From: Paucimonas sp.
Lineage (GTDB): Bacteria; Pseudomonadota; Gammaproteobacteria; Pseudomonadales; Pseudomonadaceae
Length of the DNA stretch: 64,000 nucleotides
Assembly: GCA_031253995.1 (NCBI GenBank)
Contig: JAIRVG010000093.1
Location: 108,161-172,160 of the forward strand
Direction: 5' to 3'
The notes beneath the pieces are model-generated. The model worked only from the letters and a program-made list of their open reading frames with translations, ran no database searches and was not told where the DNA came from. The translations under genes and the position numbers were made by a program. Position 1 is the stretch's first letter; each line of letters starts with the position of its first letter. This document shows, in pieces, positions 1 to 8,775 of this stretch.

Positions 1-2
1 CC

Positions 3-542
3 TTGATGGTGACCGCCTTGTCGGTGCCGCTGCTGGGCGAGCGGGTCACCCGCGGACAGTGGATGGCGGTGTCGGCAGGGTTCATCGGCGTGCTGATCGT
101 GATCCGTCCTGGCGGTGCGTTGTTCACCCCGGCGATCCTGCTGCCCCTCGGGTCAGCGTTCTGCTTCGGCTGCTACCAGTTGCTGACGCGCAAGCTCAGT
201 GCCACCGACAGCCCGACCACCAGCAACTTCCTCACCGGCATCTTCAACAGCCTGATCATGACCGCGCTGGTGCCGTTCTTCTGGAGCGTGCCGAGCTTCA
301 CCCACGCCCTGTTCATGATTGGCCTGGGCACCTGCGGCATGCTCGGCCACATGCTCCTGACCTCCGCCTTCAAGCACGCCGCGCCGGCCATGCTGGCGCC
401 GTTCAGCTACGGGCAGATCCTCTTCGCCGGGATGTTCGGCTACCTGGTCTTCGACCACAGCCCGGACGCCTATGGCGTGGTCGGCATCACCATCATCTGC
501 CTCAGTGGCCTGGCCGTGGCCTGGGTGCAGCGCCGACGCTGA
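3..542 (+). CDS. EamA/DMT-family transporter, 5' partial
   Basis: C-terminal part of an inner-membrane drug/metabolite (EamA) transporter; the gene begins before the window, so the first 179 visible codons are an open frame without a real start. At least five hydrophobic segments are visible, including WMAVSAGFIGVLIVI and FGYLVFDH...GVVGITIICLSGLAVAWV. The segment starting near PLLGERVTRGQW is the usual junction at the end of the first EamA repeat, so about the second half is present. EamA proteins export or import small metabolites, but the substrate cannot be told from sequence. Its stop codon directly abuts the stop of the convergent MFS gene, with no intergenic base. Confidence 0.8.
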   Translation: MMVTALSVPLLGERVTRGQWMAVSAGFIGVLIVIRPGGALFTPAILLPLGSAFCFGCYQLLTRKLSATDSPTTSNFLTGIFNSLIMTALVPFFWSVPSFTHALFMIGLGTCGMLGHMLLTSAFKHAAPAMLAPFSYGQILFAGMFGYLVFDHSPDAYGVVGITIICLSGLAVAWVQRRR

Positions 543-2000
543 TCAATGCCCGCGCAGTTCGCGGTTGGGCAGGGCCAGGGCGGAGGCCAGGCCCAGTAGC
601 GAGATAATGGCGCTACCCAGCAACAGGTTGCGGAAGGTCACCGACAGCTCGGCCTGCACCTGCAGGCTTGCCTCGCCGGTGCGCAGGCTGCCGAGCAGGG
701 CTTCTCCGGCCAGGGTGTAGCCGCCGTCCTGGAGCATCGCCAGCAACAGTGCCGACATCAATGCCACGCCCACCGCACCGCCCAGGGAGCGGAACAGGTT
801 GGTGGTGCTGGTGGCCACGCCTATGTCCTGGGGCTGCACCGCGCTCTGCGCCGCCACCAGCGAGGTGGGGAACTGCGCGCCGCCGGCGATGCCGGTGAGC
901 AGCATGAACAGGCCGCTGAGCAGGGTCGCGTCGGGCGGGCTCAGGGCCATGCCGACGATGGCCAGGGGCATCAGCGTGCTGCCGAAGAGGATCTGTGGCT
1001 TGTAGCGGCCGGTGAGGTTGGTCAGGCGTCCGGCGCAATAGGCGCCGATTGGCAGGCCCATGGCCAGTGGCAGCAGGTGCAGGGCGGCACTGTCGGCTCC
1101 GGAGCCGGTGATGCTCTGGTAGCGCAGGGGTACCAGCATGCTCAGGGAAATCGCCTGGAAGCTGGTGAAGAAGATCGCGCACCAGCACAGCACGGCCACG
1201 CGGTTGCCGAACAGCTTGAGTGGCAGCAGCGGTTCTGGTGCGCGGCGTTCCTGGAGGACGAACAGGCTCAGGCCGAAGACGGCGGCGACCAGCAACGCCA
1301 GCACGGCTTCGCTGTGCCAGGCATGGCCCTGGCCGATCAGGGTGATGGCCAGGAGCAGGGCGGTCAGGCCGAGGATCAGCAGCAGGGCGCCGGGGTAGTC
1401 GACCTTCGCCGCGCGTTGCGGCGTGGCCAGGCCGCGCAGGCTGGTGCGGGTCACCCACCAGGCGGTCAGGCCCAGGGGCAGGTTGAGCCAGAACACCCAG
1501 CGCCAGGACAGGTACTCGGTCATCAGGCCGCCCAGTACCGGCCCGACCACGCTGGCGGCGGCGTACATGCTGCTGAAATAGCCCTGGTAGCGCCCGCGTT
1601 CCCGCGGTGGCACCAGGTCGCCGAGGATCGCCTGGCTGACCGAGACCATGCCGCCGGCGCCAATGCCCTGGATCACCCGGGCCAGCACCAGCTGCTCCAT
1701 GTTCTGGGCCAAGGCGCAGAACACCGAGGCCAGGGTGAAGATCGCCGTGCCGCCGAGGATCATACGGCGGCGGCCGTAGAGGTCGCCGAGCTTGCCGTAG
1801 ATCGGCGTGGCCACGGTCATCGCCACCATGTAGCCGGAAATCACCCAGGCCAGCAGGCCGACATCGTTGAATTGCGCGGAGATCGCCGGCATCGACACGG
1901 CGATGATGGTCTGGTCGAGGGCACCGAGGAAGATCGCCAGCATCAGGGCGACGAGCACCGTGCGGATGGCGGGTTGTGGCGGGGTGTTGGGTAGGGTCAC
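543..2000 (-). CDS. MFS multidrug efflux transporter, DHA2 (14-TM) family
   Basis: Inner-membrane proton-driven efflux pump of the DHA2 branch of the major facilitator superfamily, 485 residues. Landmarks are the TM1 signature LDQTIIAVSMPAIS (about residues 27-40), motif A GKLGDLYGRRR (about 69-79) after TM2, RVIQGIGAGG (about 108-117), and the antiporter motif C region GPVLGG (about 153-158) followed by LSWRWVFWLNLP. Length and the number of hydrophobic segments fit 14 helices. There is no adjacent membrane-fusion gene, so it probably acts alone as a single-component pump. Substrate unknown. It is convergent with the EamA gene, and no dedicated regulator is adjacent. Confidence 0.88.
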   Translation of the reverse strand: MTLPNTPPQPAIRTVLVALMLAIFLGALDQTIIAVSMPAISAQFNDVGLLAWVISGYMVAMTVATPIYGKLGDLYGRRRMILGGTAIFTLASVFCALAQNMEQLVLARVIQGIGAGGMVSVSQAILGDLVPPRERGRYQGYFSSMYAAASVVGPVLGGLMTEYLSWRWVFWLNLPLGLTAWWVTRTSLRGLATPQRAAKVDYPGALLLILGLTALLLAITLIGQGHAWHSEAVLALLVAAVFGLSLFVLQERRAPEPLLPLKLFGNRVAVLCWCAIFFTSFQAISLSMLVPLRYQSITGSGADSAALHLLPLAMGLPIGAYCAGRLTNLTGRYKPQILFGSTLMPLAIVGMALSPPDATLLSGLFMLLTGIAGGAQFPTSLVAAQSAVQPQDIGVATSTTNLFRSLGGAVGVALMSALLLAMLQDGGYTLAGEALLGSLRTGEASLQVQAELSVTFRNLLLGSAIISLLGLASALALPNRELRGH

Positions 2001-2100
2001 GGCAAGGCTCGGGATGTTTTTTTGCCGAGTTTAACTGATAGCTTGCTAAGGATCAGGTGAAGATTTTCCGTGCCTTTGACGCCTTCCTCAAAGGCGCCCT

Positions 2101-2274
2101 CTACCTCAAGGCACTCAAGGTCGCCGTATGCGGCACGCAATGAGCCAGCGAACAACTGGCCGCCGACCACGGCTGGTTACGCGTCTGTTCCACCCGCCAG
2201 GCGGCGGTGGCATAAAGCCCCATGACAGCGGCAATGGCGAAGACGATGGCGCACTTCCTGGATTTGACACCCAT
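2101..2274 (-). CDS. small hypothetical protein with N-terminal membrane segment
   Basis: Open frame of 57 codons. The ATG at 2274 was chosen over an upstream ATG because a perfect AGGAGG lies 8 bases before it. The peptide starts with a basic stretch (MGVKSRK) followed by a hydrophobic run CAIVFAIAAVMGLYATAAW, which could be a signal anchor or a signal peptide. The remaining roughly 35 residues are polar and include two Cys-containing segments. I do not recognise a family. It sits between the MFS gene and a LysR regulator, on the same strand as both. The strong ribosome-binding site is the main reason to believe it is expressed. Confidence 0.5.
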   Translation of the reverse strand: MGVKSRKCAIVFAIAAVMGLYATAAWRVEQTRNQPWSAASCSLAHCVPHTATLSALR

Positions 2275-2337
2275 GATGCCGACCTCCTGCAACCCACACC
2301 TACTGTTACAAGCGTAGTCCAGCAGCCGCGCGCCTGC

Positions 2338-3246
2338 TCAGGCCAGCTCGCGATCCCACTCCGGCGGGTCGCTGAAGCGCTCGGCCAGGAAGTCCAGCAT
2401 GCTGCGCAAGGTCGCCGGCATGTGCTTGCGCGAGGTGTACACCGCATTGAGGTTCAGCGTCCGCGGTTTCGCCAGGGGCAGCAGGCGCACCAGCTCGCCA
2501 CGGCGAATCGGCCCGTGGGCCAGGTAGGTGGGCAGCATGGCGATGCCGACCCCGGCCAGGGCCGCCTGCTGCAGGGTCAGCGCTTCGTTGGCGCTGATAT
2601 TGCCGTGGATCGGCACCGACACGCTTTCGCCGTCCACCTCGAAGTGCCAGAGGCTGTGGCCGAAGTAGGAATGGGTCAGGCAGTTGTGCCCGGCGAGGTC
2701 CTGCACCACCTGCGGCGCCGGATGCTCGCGCAGGTAGGCGGGTGATGCGCAGATCACCGAGTGACAGGTGCTCAGGCGTCGGGCGATCAGGTTCGGGTCG
2801 ATGTCGTTGCTGGTGCGGATCGCCAGGTCGATGCGCTCGTCCACCAGGTTGACGGTGCGGTCGAGCATCTGCAGGTCGACCTTCACCTGCGGGTAGCGCC
2901 GCACGTACTCGGCGATGGCGTCCACCAGTTGCGCCTGGCCGAACGAGGTGCTCACGCTGATGCGCAGCTCGCCCCGCGGTGCCTGGTCCGGGGCGCTGAC
3001 CGCCGCCTGCAGGTCGCCGGCCAGCTCCAGCAACTGCCGGCAGCGCGGCAGGGTTTCCTTGCCGGCGGCGGTCAGGCTCAGCTTGCGCGTGGTGCGCTGC
3101 ATCAGGCGCGCGCCGACCCAGTTCTCAAGGTCCGCCAGGTAGCGGGAAACCACCGGGCGCGACAGGTCCAGGTGATCGGCGGCGGCGGACTGGCTGCCCA
3201 GGTCGACGACGGTGACGAAGACCCGCATGGCGGTTAGACGATCCAT
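2338..3246 (-). CDS. LysR-family transcriptional regulator
   Basis: A 302-residue LysR regulator. The N-terminal winged helix-turn-helix is clear (MDRLTAMRVFVTVVDLGSQ, then SRPVVSRYLADLENWVGARL at about residues 30-50), followed by a periplasmic-binding-protein-like effector domain. The start at 3246 was chosen because it gives the canonical LysR N-terminus; the same frame stays open far upstream, through the divergent gene, but that extension is not LysR sequence. It is divergent from the metallo-beta-lactamase-fold gene starting at 3349, so the roughly 100-bp gap probably carries its operator and it may control that gene and the oxidoreductase behind it. Effector unknown. Confidence 0.9.
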   Translation of the reverse strand: MDRLTAMRVFVTVVDLGSQSAAADHLDLSRPVVSRYLADLENWVGARLMQRTTRKLSLTAAGKETLPRCRQLLELAGDLQAAVSAPDQAPRGELRISVSTSFGQAQLVDAIAEYVRRYPQVKVDLQMLDRTVNLVDERIDLAIRTSNDIDPNLIARRLSTCHSVICASPAYLREHPAPQVVQDLAGHNCLTHSYFGHSLWHFEVDGESVSVPIHGNISANEALTLQQAALAGVGIAMLPTYLAHGPIRRGELVRLLPLAKPRTLNLNAVYTSRKHMPATLRSMLDFLAERFSDPPEWDRELA

Positions 3247-3348
3247 GGATATGTCCGATTCCAGAAACAAACTATGTCGAAGCATCGCATTTTTTGCTGT
3301 GAATCGTGCAACTAAGCTGTGGGACATCAACTGCACAGGATTCCCCCG

Positions 3349-4233
3349 ATGCTTCGTCTCTTCTCCCCGCGCCGTCTGCTCCTGGCCTTGCTGGCCTTGC
3401 TCTGGGTCGCCCGTGCCACGGCCGCCGAGGCGCCGTTGCAACTGACCGTCTACAACCCCGGCACCGACGCGCTGTTCCCGGTCAGTTCGGTGATCGTCAG
3501 CGGTGCCCACGATGCCATCCTCGTCGATGCCCAGTTCGGCAAGGCCCAGGCCGAGCAGGTGGTAGCCAAACTCAAGGCCAGCGGCAAGACCCTGACCACC
3601 ATCTATATCAGCCATGGCGACCCGGACTACTACTTCGCCCTCGACACCGTGCTGCGCGCCTTCCCTGGCGTGCGCGTGGTGGCCTCGAAGCCGACCGTCG
3701 AGCACATCAAGCAGACCATGGACGCCAAGCTCGCCTACTGGGGCCCGCAGATGGGCGCCGACAAGCCGCAGCGCCTGGTGCTGCCCGAGGTGCTGGAAGG
3801 CGACCGGCTGATGCTGGAAGGCCAGGTGTTGCAGGTAGTCGGTCTCGACGGCCCGCAGCCGGACCGCAGCTTCGTGTGGATCCCGTCGATCAAGGCGGTG
3901 GTGGGCGGCATCCTGGTCGCGGAAAACCAGCACGTGTGGATGGCCGATACCCAGACCGCGCAATCCCATGCCGACTGGCTCACTGGCCTGGCGAGCATCG
4001 AGCGCCTGGAGCCGACGGTGGTGATCCCGGGGCATTACCTGGGCCAGAGCAGCCGTTCGCTGGATGCCGTGCGCTTCACTGGCAACTACATCCGCGCCTT
4101 CGATGAGGAAACCGCTCGTGCCGCCAACGCCGACGCCCTTGTCGCGGCGATGAAGAAACGTTACCCGGGCCTGGGCGAGGAAAGCTCGCTGGAGCTGAGC
4201 GCCAAGGTCGCCAAGGGCGAAATGCAGTGGTAA
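3349..4233 (+). CDS. secreted metallo-beta-lactamase-fold protein with altered metal motif
   Basis: Predicted exported protein of 294 residues. The N-terminus has a clear signal peptide (RR, then LLLALLALLWVARATAAEA). The ATG at 3349 is preferred over the in-frame GTG at 3319 because it places the signal peptide at the start. The body has the metallo-beta-lactamase fold: NPGTDALFPVSSVIV, ILVDAQFGKAQAE, then ISHGDPDYYFALD (about residues 87-99) and a late VIPGHYLG. The usual HxHxDH metal motif reads H-G-D-P-D-Y here, so one or two zinc ligands are replaced. That form occurs in a Pseudomonas subfamily of unknown activity. The gene lies 28 bp upstream of an NAD(P)-binding oxidoreductase and is probably in one operon with it. 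Confidence 0.8.
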   Translation: MLRLFSPRRLLLALLALLWVARATAAEAPLQLTVYNPGTDALFPVSSVIVSGAHDAILVDAQFGKAQAEQVVAKLKASGKTLTTIYISHGDPDYYFALDTVLRAFPGVRVVASKPTVEHIKQTMDAKLAYWGPQMGADKPQRLVLPEVLEGDRLMLEGQVLQVVGLDGPQPDRSFVWIPSIKAVVGGILVAENQHVWMADTQTAQSHADWLTGLASIERLEPTVVIPGHYLGQSSRSLDAVRFTGNYIRAFDEETARAANADALVAAMKKRYPGLGEESSLELSAKVAKGEMQW

Positions 4234-4261
4234 GTCATTCCTGTCCGATTGGAGGTTTTTC

Positions 4262-4876
4262 ATGAGCAAGATCGCAATCATCGGTGCCACCGGCCGTGCT
4301 GGTAGCCAGTTGCTGGAAGAGGCCGTGCGTCGTGGCCACAGCGTGACCGCCATCGCGCGTAATCCGGCGAAGCTGGAAGGACGTGCCGGGGTGACCCCGG
4401 TTGCGCTGGACATCAAGGATGGTGCCGCGCTGCAACAGGCGCTGAGCGGGCATGACGTGGTGCTGAGCGCCGCGCGTTTCTCCGGCATCCCGGCCGAAAC
4501 CCTGCTGGGCCCGGCGAAAAAGGCCGGGGTCAAGCGCGTGCTGGTGGTGGGCGGGGCGGGCAGCCTGCTGCTGCCGGACGACTCGCGGGTGATCGACAGC
4601 CCGGACTTCCCCGAGGCGTACAAGGCCGAGGCCAGCGCCGGCGCGGTGTACCTGGAGACCCTGCGCCAGGAGAAGGAGCTGGACTGGACCTTCCTGTCGC
4701 CGTCGGCGGAGTTCGTCGAAGGGGAGCGGACCGGTAGCTACAAGCTGGGCAAGGATCATCTGCTGATCGGTGCTGGCGGCAAGAGCTGGATCACCTTCGC
4801 CGACTATGCCATCGCGATGCTGGATGAAGTGGAGAAGCCGGCGCATTCGCGGCAGCGGTTCACGGTCGGTTACTGA
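4262..4876 (+). CDS. NAD(P)-binding oxidoreductase (NmrA/YwnB-like)
   Basis: A 204-residue atypical short-chain-dehydrogenase-like protein. It opens with the dinucleotide-binding glycine motif IIGATGRAGSQL (about residues 5-16) followed by RGHSVTAIARNP, typical of NAD(P)H-binding proteins of the NmrA/YwnB group. It lacks the YxxxK active site of classical SDRs, and such proteins often act as flavin or quinone reductases or redox sensors; the specific reaction cannot be assigned. A good AGG-type ribosome-binding site (ggaggt) precedes the ATG. It follows the metallo-beta-lactamase-fold gene by 28 bp and is probably co-transcribed, possibly under the divergent LysR regulator. Confidence 0.8.
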   Translation: MSKIAIIGATGRAGSQLLEEAVRRGHSVTAIARNPAKLEGRAGVTPVALDIKDGAALQQALSGHDVVLSAARFSGIPAETLLGPAKKAGVKRVLVVGGAGSLLLPDDSRVIDSPDFPEAYKAEASAGAVYLETLRQEKELDWTFLSPSAEFVEGERTGSYKLGKDHLLIGAGGKSWITFADYAIAMLDEVEKPAHSRQRFTVGY

Positions 4877-4887
4877 GTCGTTGTTTC

Positions 4888-4922
4888 GGGCCTCATCGCG
4901 GGTTCACCCGCGATAGGGCCCC
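4888..4922. terminator. bidirectional hairpin between convergent genes
   Basis: Perfect inverted repeat ATCGCGGG (4895-4902) / CCCGCGAT (4907-4914), extended outward by GGGCC/GGGCCC. It sits between the convergent oxidoreductase and LysR stops. There is no strong T-run, so it is a likely but not proven terminator. Confidence 0.5.
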
Positions 4923-4927
4923 CAGCT

Positions 4928-5803
4928 TCACCGCCGACCGGCCTGCTCCCCCAACCACTCCAGCAACTCCACCAACCCCGGCGCCGTCACCTTCCCCGGC
5001 ACCACCAGGTAATACGCCTTCCCCGTCGCCACCCTGAGCCCGAACGGCATCACCAGCCGCCCACTGGCCAGATCCTCGCCAATCAACGCCCAGTCCCCGA
5101 TCGCCACCCCGGTCCCCTGCGACGCCATGGCCATGGCCATGTCCAGCGTCTCGAAATGCTGGCGCTTGCCCTGGATCTCCAGCCCGCTGCCCGCCGCCTC
5201 CAGCCAGGTCTGCCAATCCCGCTCGTCCCGCGACGGATGCAGCAGCATCTGCCCGTGCAGATCCGCCACCTCGCGCAACGCCGCCTTGCCCGCCAACAAC
5301 TGCGGCGAGCACACCGGCGTCAACTCCTCTTCGAACAGCTTCAACACCTGCCCGGCCTCCGGCTCGGCCCCGTAGACCACCGCCGCATCGAACCCCTCGC
5401 GACGGAAATCCACGCCATGCTGGATGGTGGTAGTCAGTTCCACCGGCACATCCGGGCGCAGCGCCTGCCATTCCATCAGGCGCGGCAGCAGCCAGCGCAT
5501 CACGCAGGTCGGTGCCTTGAGCTGCAAGGTGCCGTGGGGCGCGCCGATCTGCTGCACGCCGTCCTCGATCAGGCCGAATACCTGCTGCACCCGCGGCAGC
5601 CATTCCTGGCCTTCGCGGGTCAGGCTCAAGCCACGGGCCTGGCGGATGAACAACGGGTAGCCCAGGTGCTCTTCCAGCCCGGCGATCTGCCGGCTGACCG
5701 CCCCCTGGGTCAGGTGTAACTGCTGCGCGGCGCGGGTGAAATTGCAGCACTGGGCCGTGACGAGAAAAGTATGCAGGGCGGGGAGGGGCGGAAGTCGTTT
5801 CAT
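4928..5803 (-). CDS. LysR-family regulator, GcvA-like
   Basis: A 291-residue LysR regulator. MKRLPPLPALHTFLVTAQCCNFTRAAQQLHLTQGAVSRQIAGLEEHLG is the N-terminal helix-turn-helix of the GcvA branch; here it is cited by its parts LPALHTFLV and LTQGAVSRQIAGLEE. The start at 5803 gives the canonical N-terminus. The effector domain contains a typical DAAVVYG segment. It is divergent from aruI (start 5920), which makes it a candidate regulator of 2-ketoarginine decarboxylation, although aruI is also flanked by an AraC gene on its other side. The C-terminal codons are rich in CTC/CCC-type codons but remain in the usual range for this genome. Confidence 0.9.
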   Translation of the reverse strand: MKRLPPLPALHTFLVTAQCCNFTRAAQQLHLTQGAVSRQIAGLEEHLGYPLFIRQARGLSLTREGQEWLPRVQQVFGLIEDGVQQIGAPHGTLQLKAPTCVMRWLLPRLMEWQALRPDVPVELTTTIQHGVDFRREGFDAAVVYGAEPEAGQVLKLFEEELTPVCSPQLLAGKAALREVADLHGQMLLHPSRDERDWQTWLEAAGSGLEIQGKRQHFETLDMAMAMASQGTGVAIGDWALIGEDLASGRLVMPFGLRVATGKAYYLVVPGKVTAPGLVELLEWLGEQAGRR

Positions 5804-5919
5804 CGGGATAAGCCATGATCTGGGCGCATGGCTAGTATGAGGAAGTTTGCATTGTGCCGGTAGCCACCGGGCGGTCCAATGAAGCCCTTGTTCCAACTAA
5901 AGACAACAGGCGAACGAAC

Positions 5920-7557
5920 ATGGCGACGTGCGGCGAAGTGCTGGTGAAACTCCTCGAAAACTACGGTGTGGACCATGTGTTCGGTATCCCCGGCGTGCAT
6001 ACCGTGGAGCTGTATCGCGGCCTGGCGTCGTCGAGCATCCGCCACGTCACCCCGCGCCACGAGCAGGGCGCCGGCTTCATGGCCGACGGCTATTCGCGCA
6101 CCCGTGGCAAGCCGGGGGTGTGCTTCATCATCACCGGCCCGGGCATGACCAACATCACCACCGCCATGGGCCAGGCCTACGCCGACTCGATCCCGATGCT
6201 GGTGATTTCCAGCGTGCAGTCGCGCAACGCCCTGGGCGGCGGTCGCGGCAAGCTGCACGAACTGCCGAACCAGAGCGAACTGGTGGCCGGCGTCGCCGCC
6301 TTCTCCCACACCCTGATGAGCGCCGACGACCTGCCGGAGGTGCTGGCCCGGGCCTTCGCCGTGTTCGATGGCGCGCGCCCGCGCCCGGTGCATATCGAGA
6401 TTCCGCTGGACGTGATCGTCGAAGACGCCGATCACCTGCTGCACGCCGAACCGGTACGGGTCGACCGCGCCGGTGCCGCCCCGGCACCCGTGGCGAAGAT
6501 GGCCGCGATGCTGGCCGGCGCCCGCCGTCCGCTGATCCTCGCCGGTGGCGGGGCCATCGCCGCCAGTGCCTCGCTGACCCGCCTCGCCGAATACCTGCAG
6601 GCTCCGGTCGCACTGACCATCAATGCCAAGGGCATGCTGCCGTCCAGGCACCCGCTGCTGATCGGCTCGACCCAGTCGCTGGTCGCCACCCGCGAGCTGG
6701 TGCGCGAGGCCGACGTGGTCCTGGCCATCGGCACCGAACTGGCCGAGACCGACTACGACGTGACTTTCAAGGGCGGCTTCGAGATTCCCGGCACCTTGCT
6801 GCGCATCGATATCGACCCGGACCAGACCGTGCGCAACTACCCGCCGAAACTGGCGCTGGTGGCCGATGCCAGCGCCGCCAGCGACGCACTGCTGCACGCC
6901 CTGGCCGAGCTGCCGGCGCCGGTGCGTGCCGGCGAGTGGGGCCCGGCTCGCGCCGCGCGCCTGCGGGAAACCCTGGCCGGGCTGTGGGATGACGCCGCCC
7001 AGGCGCAGACCCTGTTCCTCAACACCATTCTCGCCGCCCTGCCGGACGCGGTGCTGGTGGGTGACTCGACCCAGCCGGTGTACACCGGCAACCTGACCCT
7101 GGACCTCGACCACCCGCGCCGCTGGTTCAACGCCTCCACCGGCTACGGCACCCTCGGCTACGCCCTGCCGGCGGCCATGGGCGCCTGGCTGGGCAGCGCG
7201 CAAGACCCGGCCCGACGCCTGCCGGCGGTGTGCCTGATCGGCGACGGTGGTATCCAGTTCACCCTGCCGGAGCTGGCCAGCGCCGTGGAAGCGCGGGTGC
7301 CGCTGATCGTCCTGCTGTGGAACAACCAGGGTTACGAAGAGATCAAGCGCTACATGGTCAACCGCGCCATCGAGCCGGTGGGCGTGGACATCCACACCCC
7401 GGACTTCGTCACCATCGCCAAGGGCTTTGGCTGCGTGGCCGAGGCGGTGCATGAGGTGGAGGCCTTGAAGGCGGCGCTGGTCGCGGCTGCCGGTCGCCAG
7501 GGCCCGACGCTGATCGAGATCGACCAGCGCCGCTGGACCGAGACCGTGCTGGCTTAA
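5920..7557 (+). CDS. aruI: thiamine-diphosphate 2-ketoarginine (5-guanidino-2-oxopentanoate) decarboxylase
   Basis: ThDP-dependent enzyme of 545 residues, in the acetolactate-synthase fold. The N-terminus MATCGEVLVKLLE and the stretch LGGGRGKLHELPNQS closely match what I remember of P. aeruginosa AruI, which decarboxylates 2-ketoarginine to 4-guanidinobutyraldehyde in the arginine transaminase pathway. The catalytic Glu is E48 in RHEQGAGFMADGYSR. The C-terminal cofactor motif GDGG...LLWNNQGYEEIK lies at about residues 440-475. The ATG at 5920 is used, not the earlier frame extension, because conserved sequence starts there. The partner transaminase AruH is not in this window. The stop overlaps the stop of the convergent AraC gene within the bases TTAA (7554-7557). 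Confidence 0.85.
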   Translation: MATCGEVLVKLLENYGVDHVFGIPGVHTVELYRGLASSSIRHVTPRHEQGAGFMADGYSRTRGKPGVCFIITGPGMTNITTAMGQAYADSIPMLVISSVQSRNALGGGRGKLHELPNQSELVAGVAAFSHTLMSADDLPEVLARAFAVFDGARPRPVHIEIPLDVIVEDADHLLHAEPVRVDRAGAAPAPVAKMAAMLAGARRPLILAGGGAIAASASLTRLAEYLQAPVALTINAKGMLPSRHPLLIGSTQSLVATRELVREADVVLAIGTELAETDYDVTFKGGFEIPGTLLRIDIDPDQTVRNYPPKLALVADASAASDALLHALAELPAPVRAGEWGPARAARLRETLAGLWDDAAQAQTLFLNTILAALPDAVLVGDSTQPVYTGNLTLDLDHPRRWFNASTGYGTLGYALPAAMGAWLGSAQDPARRLPAVCLIGDGGIQFTLPELASAVEARVPLIVLLWNNQGYEEIKRYMVNRAIEPVGVDIHTPDFVTIAKGFGCVAEAVHEVEALKAALVAAAGRQGPTLIEIDQRRWTETVLA

Positions 7558-8468
7558 ATGGCGTTACGCAGGCGCGCCATGTCCCGCAACGGGGGCGCGC
7601 CGTACAGCCGGCTGTATTCGCGGCTGAACTGCGAGGGGCTTTCGTAGCCCACCCGATACCCCGCCACCGCCGCCTCCAGGCCGTCATTGAGCATCAGCCG
7701 ACGGGCCTCCTGGAGGCGCAGCTGTTTCTGGTACTGCAACGGGCTCATCGAGGTCACCGACTTGAAGCGGTGATGCAGGGCGGAGACGCTGAGATTCACT
7801 TCCTTCGCCAGGTCTTCGATGCGCAGCGGTTTGTCGTAGTGATCGTTGAGCCACTGGATCGCCTGGCAGACCCGATGGGTCTGGCTGTTGGACATGGCGA
7901 TCTCGTACAGCCGGTGCCCCTGCTTGCCGCGCAGCAGCCGGTAGAGGATTTCCCGGCGGATCAGCGGGGCCAGCACCGGGATGTCCTTGGGCGTGTCCAG
8001 CAGGCGGATCAAGCGGATCAGGGCATCCAGCAACGACGGGTCGAGGCGCTCGACGAACAGCCCGCGCCCGGAGGCGGAGGGCACGCCCATGGGACCTGCG
8101 TCGGCGATCAGGTTGTTGATTTCCGCCGGATCGATGTCCAGGCGAATGCCCAGGCTCGGGCTTTCCGGGCTGGCATCGAGGTACACGCCGCTGATCGGCA
8201 TGGCCACCGACACCACCATGTAGTGCAGCGGGTCGTAGACGTAGCGCTCGTCGCCCAGGTGCACGGCCTTGCTGCCCTGGGCCAGGATGCACAGGGCAGG
8301 GTGGGCCAGGGTCGGCATGGAGCGGATGTTTTCTTCGTGACGGACCAGGAACAGGTCCCTGATCGGCGAGGGCTCGCAGGCCGACGGCTGGGCATGACGG
8401 CGGACCAGGTCGGCCAGGGTTTCGCGCAGGGATTCGAGCGCGGGATCGAGCGGTTCGATGACTGACAT
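7554..8468 (-). CDS. AraC-family transcriptional regulator (AraC_N type)
   Basis: A 304-residue regulator. The N-terminal domain matches the AraC_N type (SVIEPLDPALESLRETLADLVRRH, cited in parts; then LYILAQGSKAVHLGD-like CILAQGSKAVHLGDERYVYDP). The C-terminal domain carries two helix-turn-helix motifs, with LRIEDLAKEVNLSVSALHHRF at about residues 220-240 and the conserved VGYESPSQFSREYSRLYG (about 275-292). The start at 8468 removes a weak 15-residue extension. It is divergent from the small monooxygenase gene at 8776, and regulators of this type usually control such neighbours. The shared 307-bp gap contains two similar direct elements that may be its binding sites. Confidence 0.9.
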   Translation of the reverse strand: MSVIEPLDPALESLRETLADLVRRHAQPSACEPSPIRDLFLVRHEENIRSMPTLAHPALCILAQGSKAVHLGDERYVYDPLHYMVVSVAMPISGVYLDASPESPSLGIRLDIDPAEINNLIADAGPMGVPSASGRGLFVERLDPSLLDALIRLIRLLDTPKDIPVLAPLIRREILYRLLRGKQGHRLYEIAMSNSQTHRVCQAIQWLNDHYDKPLRIEDLAKEVNLSVSALHHRFKSVTSMSPLQYQKQLRLQEARRLMLNDGLEAAVAGYRVGYESPSQFSREYSRLYGAPPLRDMARLRNAI

Positions 8469-8775
8469 GGAAACGGTTTCCTCGGCGGATTTTCGCAGCA
8501 TAGGTTTGTGCAAGTCCTGGCGCTAGCCGAAAGCTGTCGGGTTCTTGCACGATCCTGCCCGGTGCTGGCGGCTGTCACCAAATTGAAGCGATTGCGCTTG
8601 CCTGAAGCGAGGGGCAGGGCGACTCCCGCACTCCCCGGGCGCGGGTTCGGCGCAAAGGGGCGCATGCAGGATCAGGCAATTGTCCGACAGCATTCGCCTA
8701 ACGCCGCTGGCGTCGTGCTGGCTAGTCTGGGCAGCCTGGCAGTTTCCCTCTGGCCGCTTCTAAGGAGCACCGCAC
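8469..8775. promoter_or_regulatory. divergent intergenic region, AraC gene / monooxygenase gene
   Basis: 307 bp between divergent genes. Two related elements are visible in direct orientation: TGCAAGTCCTGGCGCTAG at 8509 and TGCAGGATCAGGCAATTG at 8665. Both continue into a CCGA-(A/C)-AGC block. AraC regulators usually bind direct repeats, so these are candidate operators, the second about 110 bp before the monooxygenase start. A GCTTCTAAGGAGCACC ribosome-binding region precedes 8776. No other gene is seen. Confidence 0.35.

Noticed and set aside
3247..4623. Long N-terminal extension of the LysR gene (minus frame open to 4623)
   Set aside because: It runs through the real metallo-beta-lactamase-fold gene on the other strand; LysR homology begins only at the ATG at 3246.
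5854..5919. Extended start for aruI at 5854
   Set aside because: The conserved ThDP-enzyme N-terminus begins at 5920 and the extension has no family match.
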